64,000 bases of DNA from Sanderia malayensis (Eukaryota > Cnidaria > Scyphozoa > Semaeostomeae > Pelagiidae), in NCBI GenBank assembly GCA_013076295.1, contig RQOL01000729.1, positions 5,208,001-5,272,000 of the forward strand. The letters are read 5' to 3'. Every line of letters starts with the position of its first letter. Positions within the stretch are counted from its first letter, which is position 1. The position numbers and the translations under genes are program-made. Below the pieces are notes generated by a model. It ran no database searches, had not been told where the DNA came from, and saw only the letters and a list, made by a program, of their open reading frames with translations. This document shows, in pieces, positions 22,061 to 34,347 of this stretch.

Positions 22061-22725
22061 CCATTTTCAGTGGTGGCCAAAATTTTTGTTTTTGCGAAAT
22101 CGGCTCAAAATTTCTCAAAAAACAAAATTCGAAAAAATCGAAATTTCGACTTGCACAATAAAAATGATCGCTTTTATAAAATAAAAACTATCCTTTTTAT
22201 TGTGTGGGGCTTATTGTTGTGGGGCTTCTTAGCTTAAACTTATCTTGAGCTTAAACTTGCACAATAAAAACTACCGTTTTCGAATTTCCACCGAGGGGGG
22301 GGGGGATTTCTGGAGGACGGTTTAGTTGTACCGGGCAGATATTTTGCCAATTCAGAAACCAAACAAAGAATCACAATATTGCATAAGGAGTTAGAGAAGA
22401 AAGTGGCAAGTCTTGCCCATATGAAGATAACAGTAGAGCCACCAAAGCTGAAATACATTATTCAATGAAATCTGTGTGAAAAAACGTTTTTATCTACAAT
22501 ACTTAGACCTAAATGATTTCAATTTGAATTTGTTGAGAAGTATTGAACAACCAATGAATAAAATGAAAATCTCTGTTTTTTGTCAAGTTAACTTATTTTG
22601 GCATTAGTGAAGATTGGGGGCGCTAAATTGAGAGGGGGGCTTATTAAATTATTCCTTCTAAAAGGGGAGGGGCTAATTAGAGAGGGGGGCTTGATTGAGA
22701 TGGGGGATTAATAGAGAATTTACGG
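22061..22725. repeat. Right half of the split repeat with G-rich units and AGAGAATTTACGG end
   Basis: It contains GGGGCTTATTGTTGTGGGGC, a G9 run near 22297 and units like GAGAGGGGGGCTTATTAAAT (22620-22710), and closes with AGAGAATTTACGG at 22713-22725. The matching left half is at 11058. No gene is present. Confidence 0.45.
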
Positions 22726-22794
22726 CATCTTATATATAACATTAACAAATAACAAGACACTATTGATGTGACCACAGCAATATTCCATCCAAAA

Positions 22795-22965
22795 CTATTT
22801 TATGCTTCTGCGTAGCATTGCATATAGAGACTTCACCAGCCTTTTCATGGCTATCTGGGAAGAATTACAACAATACCACTGCCTGCTTGTGCATACAATG
22901 CAATCCGGAAAGATTTTCCAGTGGTGGTTGGCCAGGCAAGAGGATTTGTTGAGGAGGCAGACTCC
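22795..22965 (+). pseudogene. P2X7-ballast-like protein, C-terminal exon
   Basis: LRSIAYRDFTSLFM is followed, after a one-base frame change near 22845, by GYLGRITTIPLPACAY and NAIRKDFP. These are the C-terminal motifs of the P2X7 cytosolic domain family (AYR.F..W, IP.CA, IR..FP). Order and strand fit the two exons at 10419-11029, so this looks like one gene split by nested insertions in an intron. It lies tail-to-tail with the Kolobok-like transposase. Confidence 0.6.
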
Positions 22966-23110
22966 AACTGAACTTCAGTGTAATGTCAACTTTCTAAAAC
23001 ATAAAATATAGATATAAGAACGACACTATTACTAGAAATTTATATTTGTTATTGATTGTATACGTGTATTTGTATTAGTCATTGGAGATTGTGTAACATA
23101 CAATAAGTGC

Positions 23111-25146
23111 CTATTGATTTTTTGGACAGTCTGTTACTTTTTTGTGGCCTTTCATTGGGTTTTTGCACACTGAGCAAATTGGCCGTGCTCTTCTAGGAAT
23201 TGAGGCCTCTCGAAGTGTGCTTTCAACTGAAAAGTAACAAATTATATTGACCCAGTTGCAATCATGGAAATGAATGGAATACTTGGTATGAAAAATAATG
23301 CCTGTTATACCTCGATTAGTTGATGGTATGTCCACTGCAACTAATGACTGTCTGTGGCCCCATTGTTGCATTGCTTCTTCTTGTGGCTGTTTGTCTAGCA
23401 CAAGTGTCTGAAGTTCCGATGCTGCACTTCGTAAATCTTCTGTTTTTTTAGCAAATCTTCCAATGTTCGATAAATATCTTGGACATAATCTGGAAAACAA
23501 ATTGGGTGTAAATATAAATGCCATAATAGGGGGCCAATGCTTGTAACTGCAACCTGTATATAGCCAGCATGTGTTACATTGCTTACCAAAGTTTGGTGGA
23601 ATACAGATGTTTCGTACAGTGGCTTTACCATTTTTAAATTTTGGATACACCACTTTTGTCCGGCTTCTACCATCCTGTGTCTTTACAATACCGCGTTGAA
23701 TGTTATTGTTGAAATGTATTGCAGCTAGTGCAGTTCTGAAAAGCAAGAATATTCCAGTCGCATACAACTTTGTAGATGGATTGTTTTCTACACAAATTCT
23801 TGGAGAAAGGAAATAACACAGACCTGCAAAACATTCCTGGATATGAGTAGCATACCAATTTGGGAGCGAACTGGTTTAAAACTGAATGGAATCCTTCCAG
23901 ACAACTGGTTTGTGCATCATTGGAAACCGTTTTAATTGCATTTAGCAATGGCTTCTCTGTCAGTTCCTTTTTGAGCTTTCTGTACTCTATTGAATCTATA
24001 TTAAATGTGTATGATAACGTATTGTTGCAATGGAAAGATTCTACATAGTTAATGCAAGATTTTACATAATAAATACTTTATTCATACTGAACAAACCATG
24101 TTATATTCACCTTCAAGTAGCCATTTTTTATTAGTTATGTTGTCGTCATGATGGCATTTGTTCAATAAAGGTTCTTCGAGATTATCATGCTTATCACATG
24201 ACCCAAGAATACTCTAAATTTTGCAAGTATCACATTGCCATCCTCATTCAAGGTTGATGTGGCACTCCAATACAAATGTGTTTTGCATGATCTGATCCAG
24301 TCGTTCATAACCTCAAGACCCTTCTCCTTGCCAGACTTTGTCATAACTTTATTTATTTCTAGAAATGCAATGTTAGATAGTGTGAAAAAATTTTTACATG
24401 TCAGCGTGAATAAAATAGTATAGGCACATATACGTCATTAATGGAAGTTTTCATACAAAGACATCAACTGGACGTACTTTTCGCAAGATGCCAAAGGTCA
24501 AATCGATGACTTATCTTGGGATGCTTGTCTTTCATGTACTTTGCAATTGTTGTGTGCCAATCTATTACAAGCTTTGCAATACCAATATTTTGTTCCAACA
24601 AGAACTGCAAACAGCGTTTGAATGCAAGAAATTCCATTCCACTACTACTCCCAGCCTGGTTTCTCTAAAGAGAATGAAAAAATTGTGGATATGGGAAAAT
24701 TAGCATCATTTAAACAAACAAAGAAATGAAACTAACATGAATTCAGGTTACCAGCAAACATACGTGTACAAGATTAAAATGTATTACTGCAGATTCAGCA
24801 CAAGAATACAAGGAATAAGCACAATACTTAGCGCTATGACCAATGCTGTCATCTCGTGCCAATACCACAGGCATTCCATTGCAAGAAAGTTTTTCCAGCA
24901 ATGGTCGTTGGTACTTTTGCCAGTAGACATAAATAGCTGGAAAGTAGCGTATCTGAAAGAAGAAAACACACAGTGGAGTTACAGTTGCTTTATCGCAAAG
25001 AATTTAATATATGCGAATGAACTTATGTCGTAATCAAGAATTTGCAAAACTTACCCTTTGCTGTTCAAAATACAATGGTAGTGTTGTGATGCCGACATGC
25101 ATATGCCGGAATATGGTATTGATTTTGGAAATTGAGCCTCCAGCCA
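23111..25146 (-). pseudogene. Multi-exon DDE transposase, Kolobok-like
   Basis: Exons on the minus strand, from right to left. About 25146-25055 (TIFRHMHVGITTLPLYFEQQR, donor GTAAGT). From 24952 (acceptor TTTCAG; RYFPAIYVYWQKYQ and the first acidic motif RDDSIGHSAKYCAYS). About 24655-24485 (NIGIAKLVIDWH, HRFDLWHLAKS, the D-x-W-H core). Near 24340 (GLEVMNDWIRSCKTHLYWSA). Near 23930 (AQTSCLEGFHSVLNQFAPK). Then 23767-23111 (AAIHFNNNIQRGI, a C-terminal Cys-rich CSVCKNPMKGHKKVTDCPKN knuckle). This matches a large multi-exon transposase family of invertebrates and fishes that I place near Kolobok. The expected N-terminal THAP domain is not seen. Decay of some exons is likely. Confidence 0.65.
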
Positions 25147-26770
25147 AAAGTATACAAAAACCGAGAAGAAAGTTCCGCTGCCACTCATGCCTCTTTCTAC
25201 CCCACATACAATGGGTTAGCTCGCTCCGCTCGCTCCTGTGGTAGACGCACTTGTTGCCCTCTCTTCTGCTACTCCTCTATAACAGTTTGGCTCCGCTCAC
25301 CTGATAACCCCTTGTCATAAGCCTCATAAATAAGCCTCGTATTGGTGATTTTTGCATTTACATGCAATGTTGGATCATAAGATGGCAATTGAGCTTTGAA
25401 AGCACAAAAAGTGAAGGGATAGTGAAAAATTGAATGAATGTAAATTGTAACTGTGGGTAGGCTAGCAGAAGAATGAACTTAAATTTCAATAATATACATA
25501 TGCCATAACAGATGAGCATTTATTTTTGCAAGTATTGCAGTTGACTCCCGTGGATATAAGTAATACATTGTTATTTCACCAGTGTCCCATGTGAGTCTGT
25601 TATAATTAGGCAATAACCTGACCCAAAAACTGATTAAATTACAATGTGATAGAAACCTACATTAACAGAATTTTCCTTCCATGAGTTTTTCAAGGTTTCC
25701 ATTGACTTTTGATGCATAGTGTGGTAAATGTTTGTTTCAGTCATTTTAAATTTGCATGGTGTGAATAGCAAGTATTAGTGACATTGACAGCTTCGGTTAA
25801 GCACTTCAGTATTTGCTTCACTAAGAATCATACAGGAAAAAAGGAAGAATTAATAATCAATGAAATGACCATATGATAGTTATAGGATAATAGGACAACA
25901 TGATAGTTGCGCAGCCATAATGGTCAATAGCCCTTATGGATTATATGGAAGAAGATGTTTGAAATGCAAAATAAATGACAATTATCCTTCCACTGGTCTA
26001 TGAATACTTCATCCCTTATCAATATTGAAGATAAAAATAGTTTCATAGGGGTGTCAATGTATTTTGCTTGTGACACATGAAGGCAATGAAGAGTAACAGT
26101 AAAGAATCCATAATTTGGTTACTTAGAATACTAATAAAGAATCATTTTAAATCCAAGCTAACACTGGCAGACACATGTAGTCAGGGCATAAAACATTTAT
26201 TTTGGAAACAAGTAAACCATAAATGTATAAATTAACTAATGTAAATTTTTGCTTTCGTTACAATCAGTGAAATGAAGTTTGCACGGCCTAATCAAAATTA
26301 AGCCGGTTTAACAACTTCATGAAATTTAATTTGGAATGAGCTAAAAATAAGATCTAAGTGTATTACCTATAAGATACGTGGAATATGTCCTATGTAAATT
26401 TGGAAATAGTTTCCCAACTATAAGTTGTCTTGTTTGATGATCATTTTGTGATGCCAAGCCAAGCCGTTTCAAACTCTTATTTCAAAAGTAAGCCGTGGCT
26501 ACTGATGGAAAAAAGGCCAAAGTTTTTTTAATGCAACATAACGACCTTGTTTCAATAGGGGATAAAGTGTTATAGTTGGCAAATAAGAACTGCAGAAATG
26601 CATCTCATTAAGAACGGGCATTGGTGAAGCTCAGTAAACTTGAACAGAGAGTAGATTAATGCTACATTATTTTTGTTTATAATATCTAATATATATATTC
26701 TATGACGTTTATTATGACGTTTAGTTTATTATTTTAACCTGGGTAATGGATTTTGTTTTTGATTTTCTGC
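25147..26770. other. Gene-free AT-rich stretch
   Basis: No coding similarity is seen on either strand. The only structure is a partial copy of the GC-rich CTAG-family repeat at about 25180-25330 (GGGTTAGCTCGCTCCGCTCG). The missing 5' exons of the neighbouring transposase would be expected here but are not recognisable. Confidence 0.4.
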
Positions 26771-27564
26771 CGAATTTTTGAATTATTCCATTAATTATTC
26801 TGCTAATTGTGCTATCACGAAATAACTACGGTTTACGGTGGCGAAACTTCCAAATTTGCTTCGCGAACTCCAAATTCGCTGGCGAAACTTCCAAGTTCGT
26901 GTCACGAACTCCAATTTCGAACAAAGCATTTGCTGTTCACATGAGGCGTTTCGCCTTTTGCTGCAATTGGGTTGGCTCTTTCGCGATTTCACAAAAACAA
27001 CTGCTATGCTTAGGCCTAATGTAAACAAGGCCAAAGTTTTAATCAACAAATTATGATAAGGGATTATCAGGCGAGCGGAGCGAGCCAAGCTGTTGTAAGA
27101 GGAGTAGGCAGATGCACGAGCGTTAGCGAATGCAGCGCACATAGTGCGTCAATGTTTCTTGATAATAGATAGACAGGCGAGTGTAGCGAGCTAACCCATT
27201 GTACGCGGGGTTGAAAGAGGCATGAGCATCAGCAAATGCAGCGCACGGACTGTACCAGCCATAGGCGAGCGTAGCGAGCTAACCCATTGTACGTGGGGTT
27301 GAAAAAGGCATCAGCGTCAGCGAATGCAGCGCACGAAGTGCACCAACCATAGGCGAGTGCAGCGAGCTAACCCAGTGTATGTGGGGTTGACAGGGGCATG
27401 AGCGTTAGCCAACCACAGGCAAGCGTAGTGAGCTAACCCATTGCACATGGGGTTGAAGGGGGCATGAGCGACAACGGAAGCAGTGCACGAAGTGCGGTAA
27501 CCACATTAAATTTTTTCACTTTCCTCGCTCCGGGAAGCGAGCGAACGCGAGCACCCCCGGGTAG
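26771..27564 (+). repeat. CTAG-family non-autonomous repeat, copy R1 (Helitron-like)
   Basis: About 0.8 kb. It has an AT-rich 5' part (CCGAATTTTTGAATTATTCC), an inner segment with TTCGCGAACTCCAAATTCGC-type inverted words, and about five tandem units of about 80 bp containing GCGAGCTAACCCATTGTACG. It ends with a hairpin (CTCGCTCCGGGAAGCGAG) and GGGTAG. Copies R2 and R3 end in CTAG preceded by the same hairpin and followed by T, as Helitron 3' ends do. Confidence 0.6.
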
Positions 27565-28541
27565 TATTAGTATATAACCGGTAATAAAGTAAGTATCATT
27601 GACGATAGCTTCAATTAAGTGCTATACACAACTATAAAAACCTTTGGCATGCAATGTCATAAAGGAAAACACGGGCTTTAAAATGCATGAAAAAAATGTA
27701 CACAAACTGTAATGTTCATTTAACGTTCATGATTTATAAATCGATAGTGAAGATAAATGAGAGAAAATTTGTCCCGTCTGTTGATTGTATTGATGTCTTC
27801 ATTCATCATGTGGAGTGTTCTGCGCCGTTGACAGCATTATTCAATAGGAATTCACACTTGTGTGGCACAGATCAATGATAAGGATATCTGTTCTCTCGAT
27901 TCTTCTTGCGTTTTCAGCATTAAGTTTGATCATAGTAAAAAAAGAAGATTGCCGGTTACATTAGTTTCAAGCTCCAACACCAACTTCAAGGGGTAAACTT
28001 TGTTCGAGGTTTCCTTGTTCATGAAAACTGCAACTTAAATTTGGGATATTACATAATAAGTGGTCAGCTATATTTTTATAATAAATAAGGACATGAGAGG
28101 GGGTAATCCAATGCTAATTCTTGTTAAACTATGGTTAATGGAGAGATTGCAGTTTTCACAGAGAAAAGGAAAGCCATACTCCCATAGGCAATATAGGACA
28201 GCATGACAAAACATACCTCTTTCGATACGGGTGCCACTGAGGACCCGGATTGTGTTGTTGCTGGTGGCAAACACCCCCGGACACTGGAGTGTTGTGAAAG
28301 TGTCCGGTTCATTCTTGGCGGATCTTATTGACTGGAGTGGCGTGGCAAACCAGCCATGTTCAAAGCTTTTTTCGGCTTTGCTTTCTGAGTGTTGTGCTGA
28401 TCAACAGGGAACATCACATTGTATTGCAATGCCGATCCGCTAGAACTACAATCTGAGCCCAATGTTTTGTGTATGTGCACTTTGGTAGAGTAACACCCTC
28501 TGTGAGCAACGCAATTTATGCTCAAAAGTTCGTGAAGACCT
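27565..28541. other. Gene-free stretch downstream of the Helitron helicase
   Basis: No gene is seen. A hairpin with a 9-bp stem (CCGGACACT 28277-28285 / AGTGTCCGG 28299-28307) may belong to the Helitron 3' region, but no CTRR end is close by. Confidence 0.35.
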
Positions 28542-31500
28542 TTACAGCACTTCTTGGAAGACAATGATTTTTGTCTTCTTGTGTGTTTCTTCTGGGAGGA
28601 ATACTTTGAGCCCGTCAAACGATGTTGCTCTGGACATGGCCACATATAGCTGGCCATGTGTGAGCACGGGCTCTGCCACCAAATGGCTCGTCAACTCTTG
28701 TGATATCCCGAAGCAGTCTGTCAACTGCTTGTAATGCCAATTCTGGTAACATTGAAGCTTCATCCCATATGAACAGGGTTGTTTCATGCAACACTTGTGC
28801 CCTTCGGCTCTGTCTCTTAACATTGCATGTTGATTCCAGCTTCAGTGGTATTGGAATTTGGAATTGCGAATGCGATGTTCTGCCGTCAATAAGCAGTGCA
28901 GCTGCAATTCCTGACCAAGGCATACACTGAACTTTGTGCCCAGATGCATGGAGGTTACGAACCAACGTGTTGTAGAGAAATGTTTTCCCTGTGCCAGCTG
29001 GTCCGTCGAGAAAATGACAGTTTTGTTCTGATTGCGCCTCAATTGCTTGAATAATGGCTGTGTATACCACTTGTTGTTCTGGATTCAATGCAGCGCGCAT
29101 TTCTTCTCCTTGCTCTCTTTCATGTTCAACATTCATGTGATCTTCCTCTGAAAACATTAACAATAGTTAATTTGGTTGAAATAGAATTATATATTGGCTA
29201 AATTTTTACAGTGAATATCATCATGGTAAGTTGTAAATCACCTTGTTCTTGAATGACAAAGTCGGCCGGTAGCTGAGGAAAGTGATTGTAATTCGTGATG
29301 GACAAACCATGAACCTTCAAATTGTTGTCAATATCATGTAGACATTGATACATGTGTCTGTCTTGGAAGCTTATGTCTGGATTGTAAAGTTGATCAATGT
29401 CTGACAAAGTCTTCACTCATTACTTCTTTGAAGGTGTTGAGGAGTGTTCTGATGTCTGATGGCGTTTGAAAGAGTAGCAATGATGCAAACAACTGTCTGA
29501 GTTGTGAAGGCATATTGAAGATGACAGCTTCATCAAGGCAACGTGTGATTTCGGCATCATCTTCTAATAGCCCTAGAGCTAATGCTGCATCTTTGAAGCA
29601 GTCAAATAGATTACCTTCTACTGTACGAAGGTCTTCAAATGAAGTAGCTCCTCGTTAATGCAATAGCAAATGTCTGAGTGCAAATTTTTGCTCGCAAGGT
29701 CTGGGCTGCACTTGAATTACTCTACCAATGATTGGCATTGTTCTTCGTTGTCTGGCTGTCCATGTTTTGGAACGCTCCTGGAAGACATAGTGCTCTGGTA
29801 TCTCATGATAGAGGTACTGATGTGCAGCTCGATCTTGCTGGTTGAGTTCAAACCATGCTGTGAGTGTTTTTCTTTCACCAATGTTGTTGAGCCTTTGTTC
29901 GTTATCATTGTCATGAAACATGACTTGTTGCTCAAATGGTAGATGAAGAGAGAGCCGTTTAACTGTGTGGCTTTTGTCGTGCATGGGGAACTGCATAAGT
30001 CGATAGACAGCTTCATGTGGTCCAATATATCTTGCATTGATGTATTGGCGCACCTCGTTGTGTTCAATGTCTTGAGGTACTTGCTGTCGATTTTCTTCAA
30101 GAATTTCAACATGTGCCATATCATGTCCTTTGTGGATATATTTGAAAATGTACTTGACACTTTTTACAGTGCTGCATATTTCCATGTTGATATGACACTG
30201 ATATTTGATGAGTAGGTGTCTGTTGTGTGGCACTGCCCAAGTATCTTCCAAAATGCGATCATTTACATTGACTGGATGAAGACAGCCTCGTCTGTAGAGA
30301 GGATAGCCGTTGACATTGATTTGAGTGTCAGCAACTTGTCCTTTTGGAAAGTGCTTTTTGCATTAGTTGTTTTCCATGCACACAAATCGAGGATTTAAAT
30401 TTCCACAGGGTCCATGCGTCATGTGCTTTAGGACCAACTTGTGGTATTTTGCATCCTGTGGGTCTGGAATCTCTGCTGCTATCAGTTGATCCACCTGATA
30501 ATGAATATGATAATTACCAATTGTATAATAGAAACTAGCCAGGGGCGCTCGCGTTCGCTCGCTTCCCGGAGGGGGGCAAGTGAAAAGAACTTAATGTGGT
30601 TGGCGCAATTCGTGCGCTGCATTCGCTTACGCTCATGCCTCTTTGAACCCCACATACAATAGGTTAGCTCGCTGCGCTCGCCTGTGGTTAGCGCACTGCG
30701 TGCGCTGCATTCTCTAACGCTCATGCCTCTTTCAACCCCACGTACAATGGGTTAGCTCGCTGCGCTCGCCTGTGGTTTGGCGCACTTGGTGCGCTGCATT
30801 CGCTAATGCTCATGCCTCTTTCAACCCCACATACAATGGGTTAGCTCGCTGCGCTCGCCTGTGGTTGGCGCACTTTGTGCGCTGCATTGGCTAACGCTCA
30901 TGCCCCTTTCAACCCCACTTACAATGGGCTAGCTCGCTACGCTCGCCTGATAATCCCTTATCATAATTTGTTGATTAAAACTTTAGGCTTGTTCACATTA
31001 GGCCTACCACGTGGGTAGGGCAAAAAGAGCCAATCAAATTGCAGCAAAGTCGAAACACGTCACGTGAAGAGCCAACGCTTTGTTCGAAATTGGAGTTCGC
31101 AATGCGAATTTGGAAGTTTCGCCAGCGTAAACCGTCGTATCTTCGTTCTTGCCAATTAGGCGAACTTTAACAAAGAATTTCCTAATCTTTTCGTCGAAAA
31201 ACTGTAAGGTTTCATATAGATAACTTTCTGGCTCAGCCGGCAAGGAACAGCTCACTTAAAAATAGGGCAGATTAAGGGCCTCAGAAAAAAGCCTTTATGG
31301 ATGCCTCCTTCACCGTTTCGGCCCATTCTTTTAAGGCGTTCAACCTATTGTTTCGGGTTGAATCTATTGTTTTTGGCAAGGAAAGTGCGTCATCACGTGA
31401 CATCACAGAATATATATATTAGATGTAGTACAGAACAGTTGGACTGTGCATATAAATTTAACAATGAGAGATAGAACTATTAGTACATGTCAAAAATACC

Positions 31501-32970
31501 TGTTGTGGTGTTCTCGGTTTATCAGCTGGTGAAAGAAACAGGATCATGTGTGCATGTGGTAGTCCTCTCTTCTGAAATTCTATGACATACACATGTGCAG
31601 TGACATGTCCAAGGATGTGCTTGTGAAGAATGTCTTTGAGTAGTTCTTTGAGTTTGAGTTGAAATACTCGAGTGACAATGTCTGGTCGATCACTGGCCGT
31701 CTGATATGCATGAATGTTTTCTTGTATCTCTTTCCATTCAGGATTGGGAGTCATTGTGAGGAAGATGTCTGGCTTGCCATACTTCCTTACGATTGTCATT
31801 GCATCTTGAAAGTGATAATACATGTTTCTTTGGCTGCCTCGAAAGGTTGAGGGTAGAATGATAACACAGCCAACATCGATATGTATAGGCTGATTTGGAT
31901 TGTTAGCTCTGGACATCTGGTTTTCGATTGCAGCTCTTCTTTCACTGTATCCTCTGTCACCGTGAAAGAGCATCAATGGATACGTGAGAGGATTGGCACT
32001 TGGACTGGTTGCGTAAATCTTCATGAGATCTCCGCGTCTTGTTTGAACTTGCAGTTCTCTGTCGTCAGGATTTGGTGCACCTCCATTTTGTACAGTATAT
32101 ATAGCTGCAATTTCTCTGGCAGTTGGATTTTCGTATCTGCGATCTTGTTGTGGGCGAACTGTGAAGGACATTTTGAATCTTGGAACAGGCTGATTGTTTG
32201 CAATAGCTTGCTACCGCTGTTCCTCCAATATTTTACCCACGCTTCGATTATGTTGTGCAAATCGATTGACTGCCATTAATTCATTCTGGAGAAGTGCAAC
32301 GATTTCCAAATCAAGACTTCGTTCTGTTGCAGTGTTTTGCCGTTCCTGCAATGCTTGTTGCGTATCCATGATGTAGAGTTCTGCATATTTTCTGGATCTG
32401 TCTGTTTCTGTTACACCTGTTAATGATTCAAAGCATAAGTTAGGGAAATAGAAATTCAATTTTAGCCAACATGAACGAATAATAAATTGTATTGATAATG
32501 ACCGGAATCATATTGTATCAATTACCTGTCATGTGATATGCCTTTCCATGAATTGTGATAACTGGTGGTCCAGCTTTGGCATGATGTACAATATTAGCCT
32601 TCCATGATGCCATGGCCAATAATGAGTTGTATTGGCGGAAGTGCTTTAAGAAATATTTTGATTCGGCAGTATCTCCAGTGTATAAGTGCATGACACTGTT
32701 TGGAGGTGGTCGAATTAGATCCAGAGTGATTAGGCCTCCCATGCAACACTTGTTGTATTGTTTTTGCGAGTTAAGTTCTTTTTTGAAGTACTTTGCACCA
32801 CAATGAATGCATGTTCTGTTCATTTTGTTCAAGTGGTGTGGTAATGGGGAGAAGGGGATGAGGTTTTCAGCTTCATTGTTCTCGGGGACAGGGTTGTCAA
32901 CTTGCATTTGCTGATGTTCAACGGGTTCTGGTATCTGATTTTCATCGGGTACTAGTTATACTTCTCCTGC
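28542..32970 (-). pseudogene. Helitron Rep/Pif1-helicase gene with introns and a deleted helicase core
   Basis: A rolling-circle transposase. The first exons (about 32970-32526) carry a zinc-finger-like CIHCGAKYFKKE. After a short intron (about 32418-32525) come the N-terminal helical region, an in-frame TAG near 32212 and the Rep HUH domain (IFLTMTPNPEW, GLPHAHMILFL, 32171-31500). A 1005-bp intron (30495-31499) follows. Then comes the catalytic-Tyr region (SVKYIFKYIHKGHD, near 30150). A frame change lies near 29410 and an intron near 29163-29240. The helicase starts with Walker A (GPAGTGKTFLYN) and WDEASMLP, but after DEPFGGR it jumps to GQLYVAMSRATSFDG, so the middle motifs are missing. It is inactive as it stands. 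The repeat R2 lies wholly inside the large intron. Confidence 0.85.
30535..31150 (-). repeat. CTAG-family repeat, copy R2, inside a Helitron intron
   Basis: On the minus strand it ends CCCCTGGCTAG followed by T, preceded by a hairpin-forming CTCGCTTCC / GCGAGCG region. It has about five tandem units of about 80 bp (GCGCTGCATTCGCTAACGCT..GGGTTAGCTCGCTGCGCTCG). The outer part matches R1 and R3 up to about 31150 (TTCGCCAGCGTAAACCGTC). Confidence 0.6.
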
Positions 32971-33697
32971 CCTTCCACAGCATAGTGCACGTTGTGGTAT
33001 AAAAGAGAAGTATCAAGTACAATTAGGCAATATTATTGTAAATGTTATTGCTTGTTGACAATGGTCTTAATAGCATCAACAATGGAATAATTATAGCCCT
33101 GTGTAAAGCTGTAACACAAAGCAGTAAATATTATATATTTAAAGAATATGGTAGTGTTAAGTATAGAGTCAAATGCACTTGAATTGATTTCTGTTCAAGT
33201 ATTGCATTTCAAGTATTGCATTATCACTAAAGAAGAAGAAGATTCGACTCAAAATTGAACAAAGTTGAACCAAGTAGCTCAAATGCAAAAAGAAGAAAAA
33301 TGATGCACTCAGAATGATCCAGTTGAAACAGGGAATAAGTTGAACAAAGATTAATCAAGTGACCTATTGTACAACGAATACGCGACAGTGTAGAGGTTGC
33401 ATTAACATCAAATTGGTAAAGCATCCTATTCATATATTTACAATGTAAATAAATACATGAATAGAATGCTTTATCAACTCAAGGTTTTTTCCCATTTAAA
33501 TTGGAAAAAAAAGGCCCAGGGAAACACTGTCGAAAAAAGATCAGATTGTTGAAATGAATTTAGACTAGGTGAAATGGAGGAAGTTGAAATCGAGGATCCA
33601 AATTAGAAATCCTCATCAAGGAGTATTTAAAGAAAGAGTTCAGACGAACTGATCATAAATGTAATGTTACAGAAAGTGTCATGATCAGGATTGCCAG

Positions 33698-33760
33698 TTA
33701 TCTTCATTAGGACTAATGCATTAACAATTGATGCCAATGCATTAGTCCTAATGAAGATAA
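33698..33760. repeat. Perfect hairpin, 25-bp arms and 13-nt loop
   Basis: The arms are 33698-33722 and 33736-33760 (core CATTAGGACTAATGCATT and its complement) without mismatch. The loop is AACAATTGATGCC. It would fold as a small RNA precursor-like stem or be the remnant of a palindromic element. Confidence 0.75.
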
Positions 33761-33958
33761 TCATCCCAAAAGACCCATTCAAAGCAGATAGAAAAAACAC
33801 GAAGACATAATACGGACAATGGAAGAAGATGCCGCCATTGATTCGAAACATGCTAGAGTAAAATTGACGGAGGAACCAAAATAGATGTTCTTAACATAAA
33901 CAATGAGACATCACTTTTGACCGCGTTCAAGATACAGCTATTGATGGACCACAACAGC

Positions 33959-34028
33959 GTGAATTTTTGAGCAACACAGATTGTGAACCAACAGTGAATT
34001 TTTGAGCAACACAGATTGTGAACCAACA
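33959..34028 (+). repeat. 35-bp direct tandem duplication
   Basis: Two identical 35-bp units (GTGAATTTTTGAGC...CCAACA), followed by a partial third copy (GTGAATT). Recent slippage or duplication. Confidence 0.8.
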
Positions 34029-34347
34029 GTGAATTCTCATGGGATTAAACTTTTTTCGAATTCATGTTCAAACACCTAACTAAGGATATACAACCGTAGT
34101 CACGTGTTTGAACGTGAATTGCCATGCGATGTTTCATTGTTGACACTCGAACGAATGTGAAATCAACGGAAAAGAAAAAAAATCGCAAAACCATTGATTG
34201 GAGTTGAAAAAAAGAAGAAGAATAAGAAGAGTAAAAGACAGTTAGGTGTGATGTCGTCAAGAAATTCGAAGACAAGAACAAAGAATACGAAGAAGTTGGA
34301 ATTTGCAAAGCAAGAAATGTTACAACACATGAAAAAAAAATACGCAA

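Larger units (their letters stand above)
32971..34347. other. Gene-free AT-rich region with a perfect hairpin and a short tandem repeat
   Basis: No ORF of interest. It contains a 25-bp perfect inverted repeat (33698-33760) and a 35-bp unit repeated in tandem (33959-34028). Confidence 0.45.

Noticed and set aside
25180..27142. ORFs in the GC-rich CTAG-family repeats
   Set aside because: They arise from the repeated units and recur in every copy on both strands. No protein motif.
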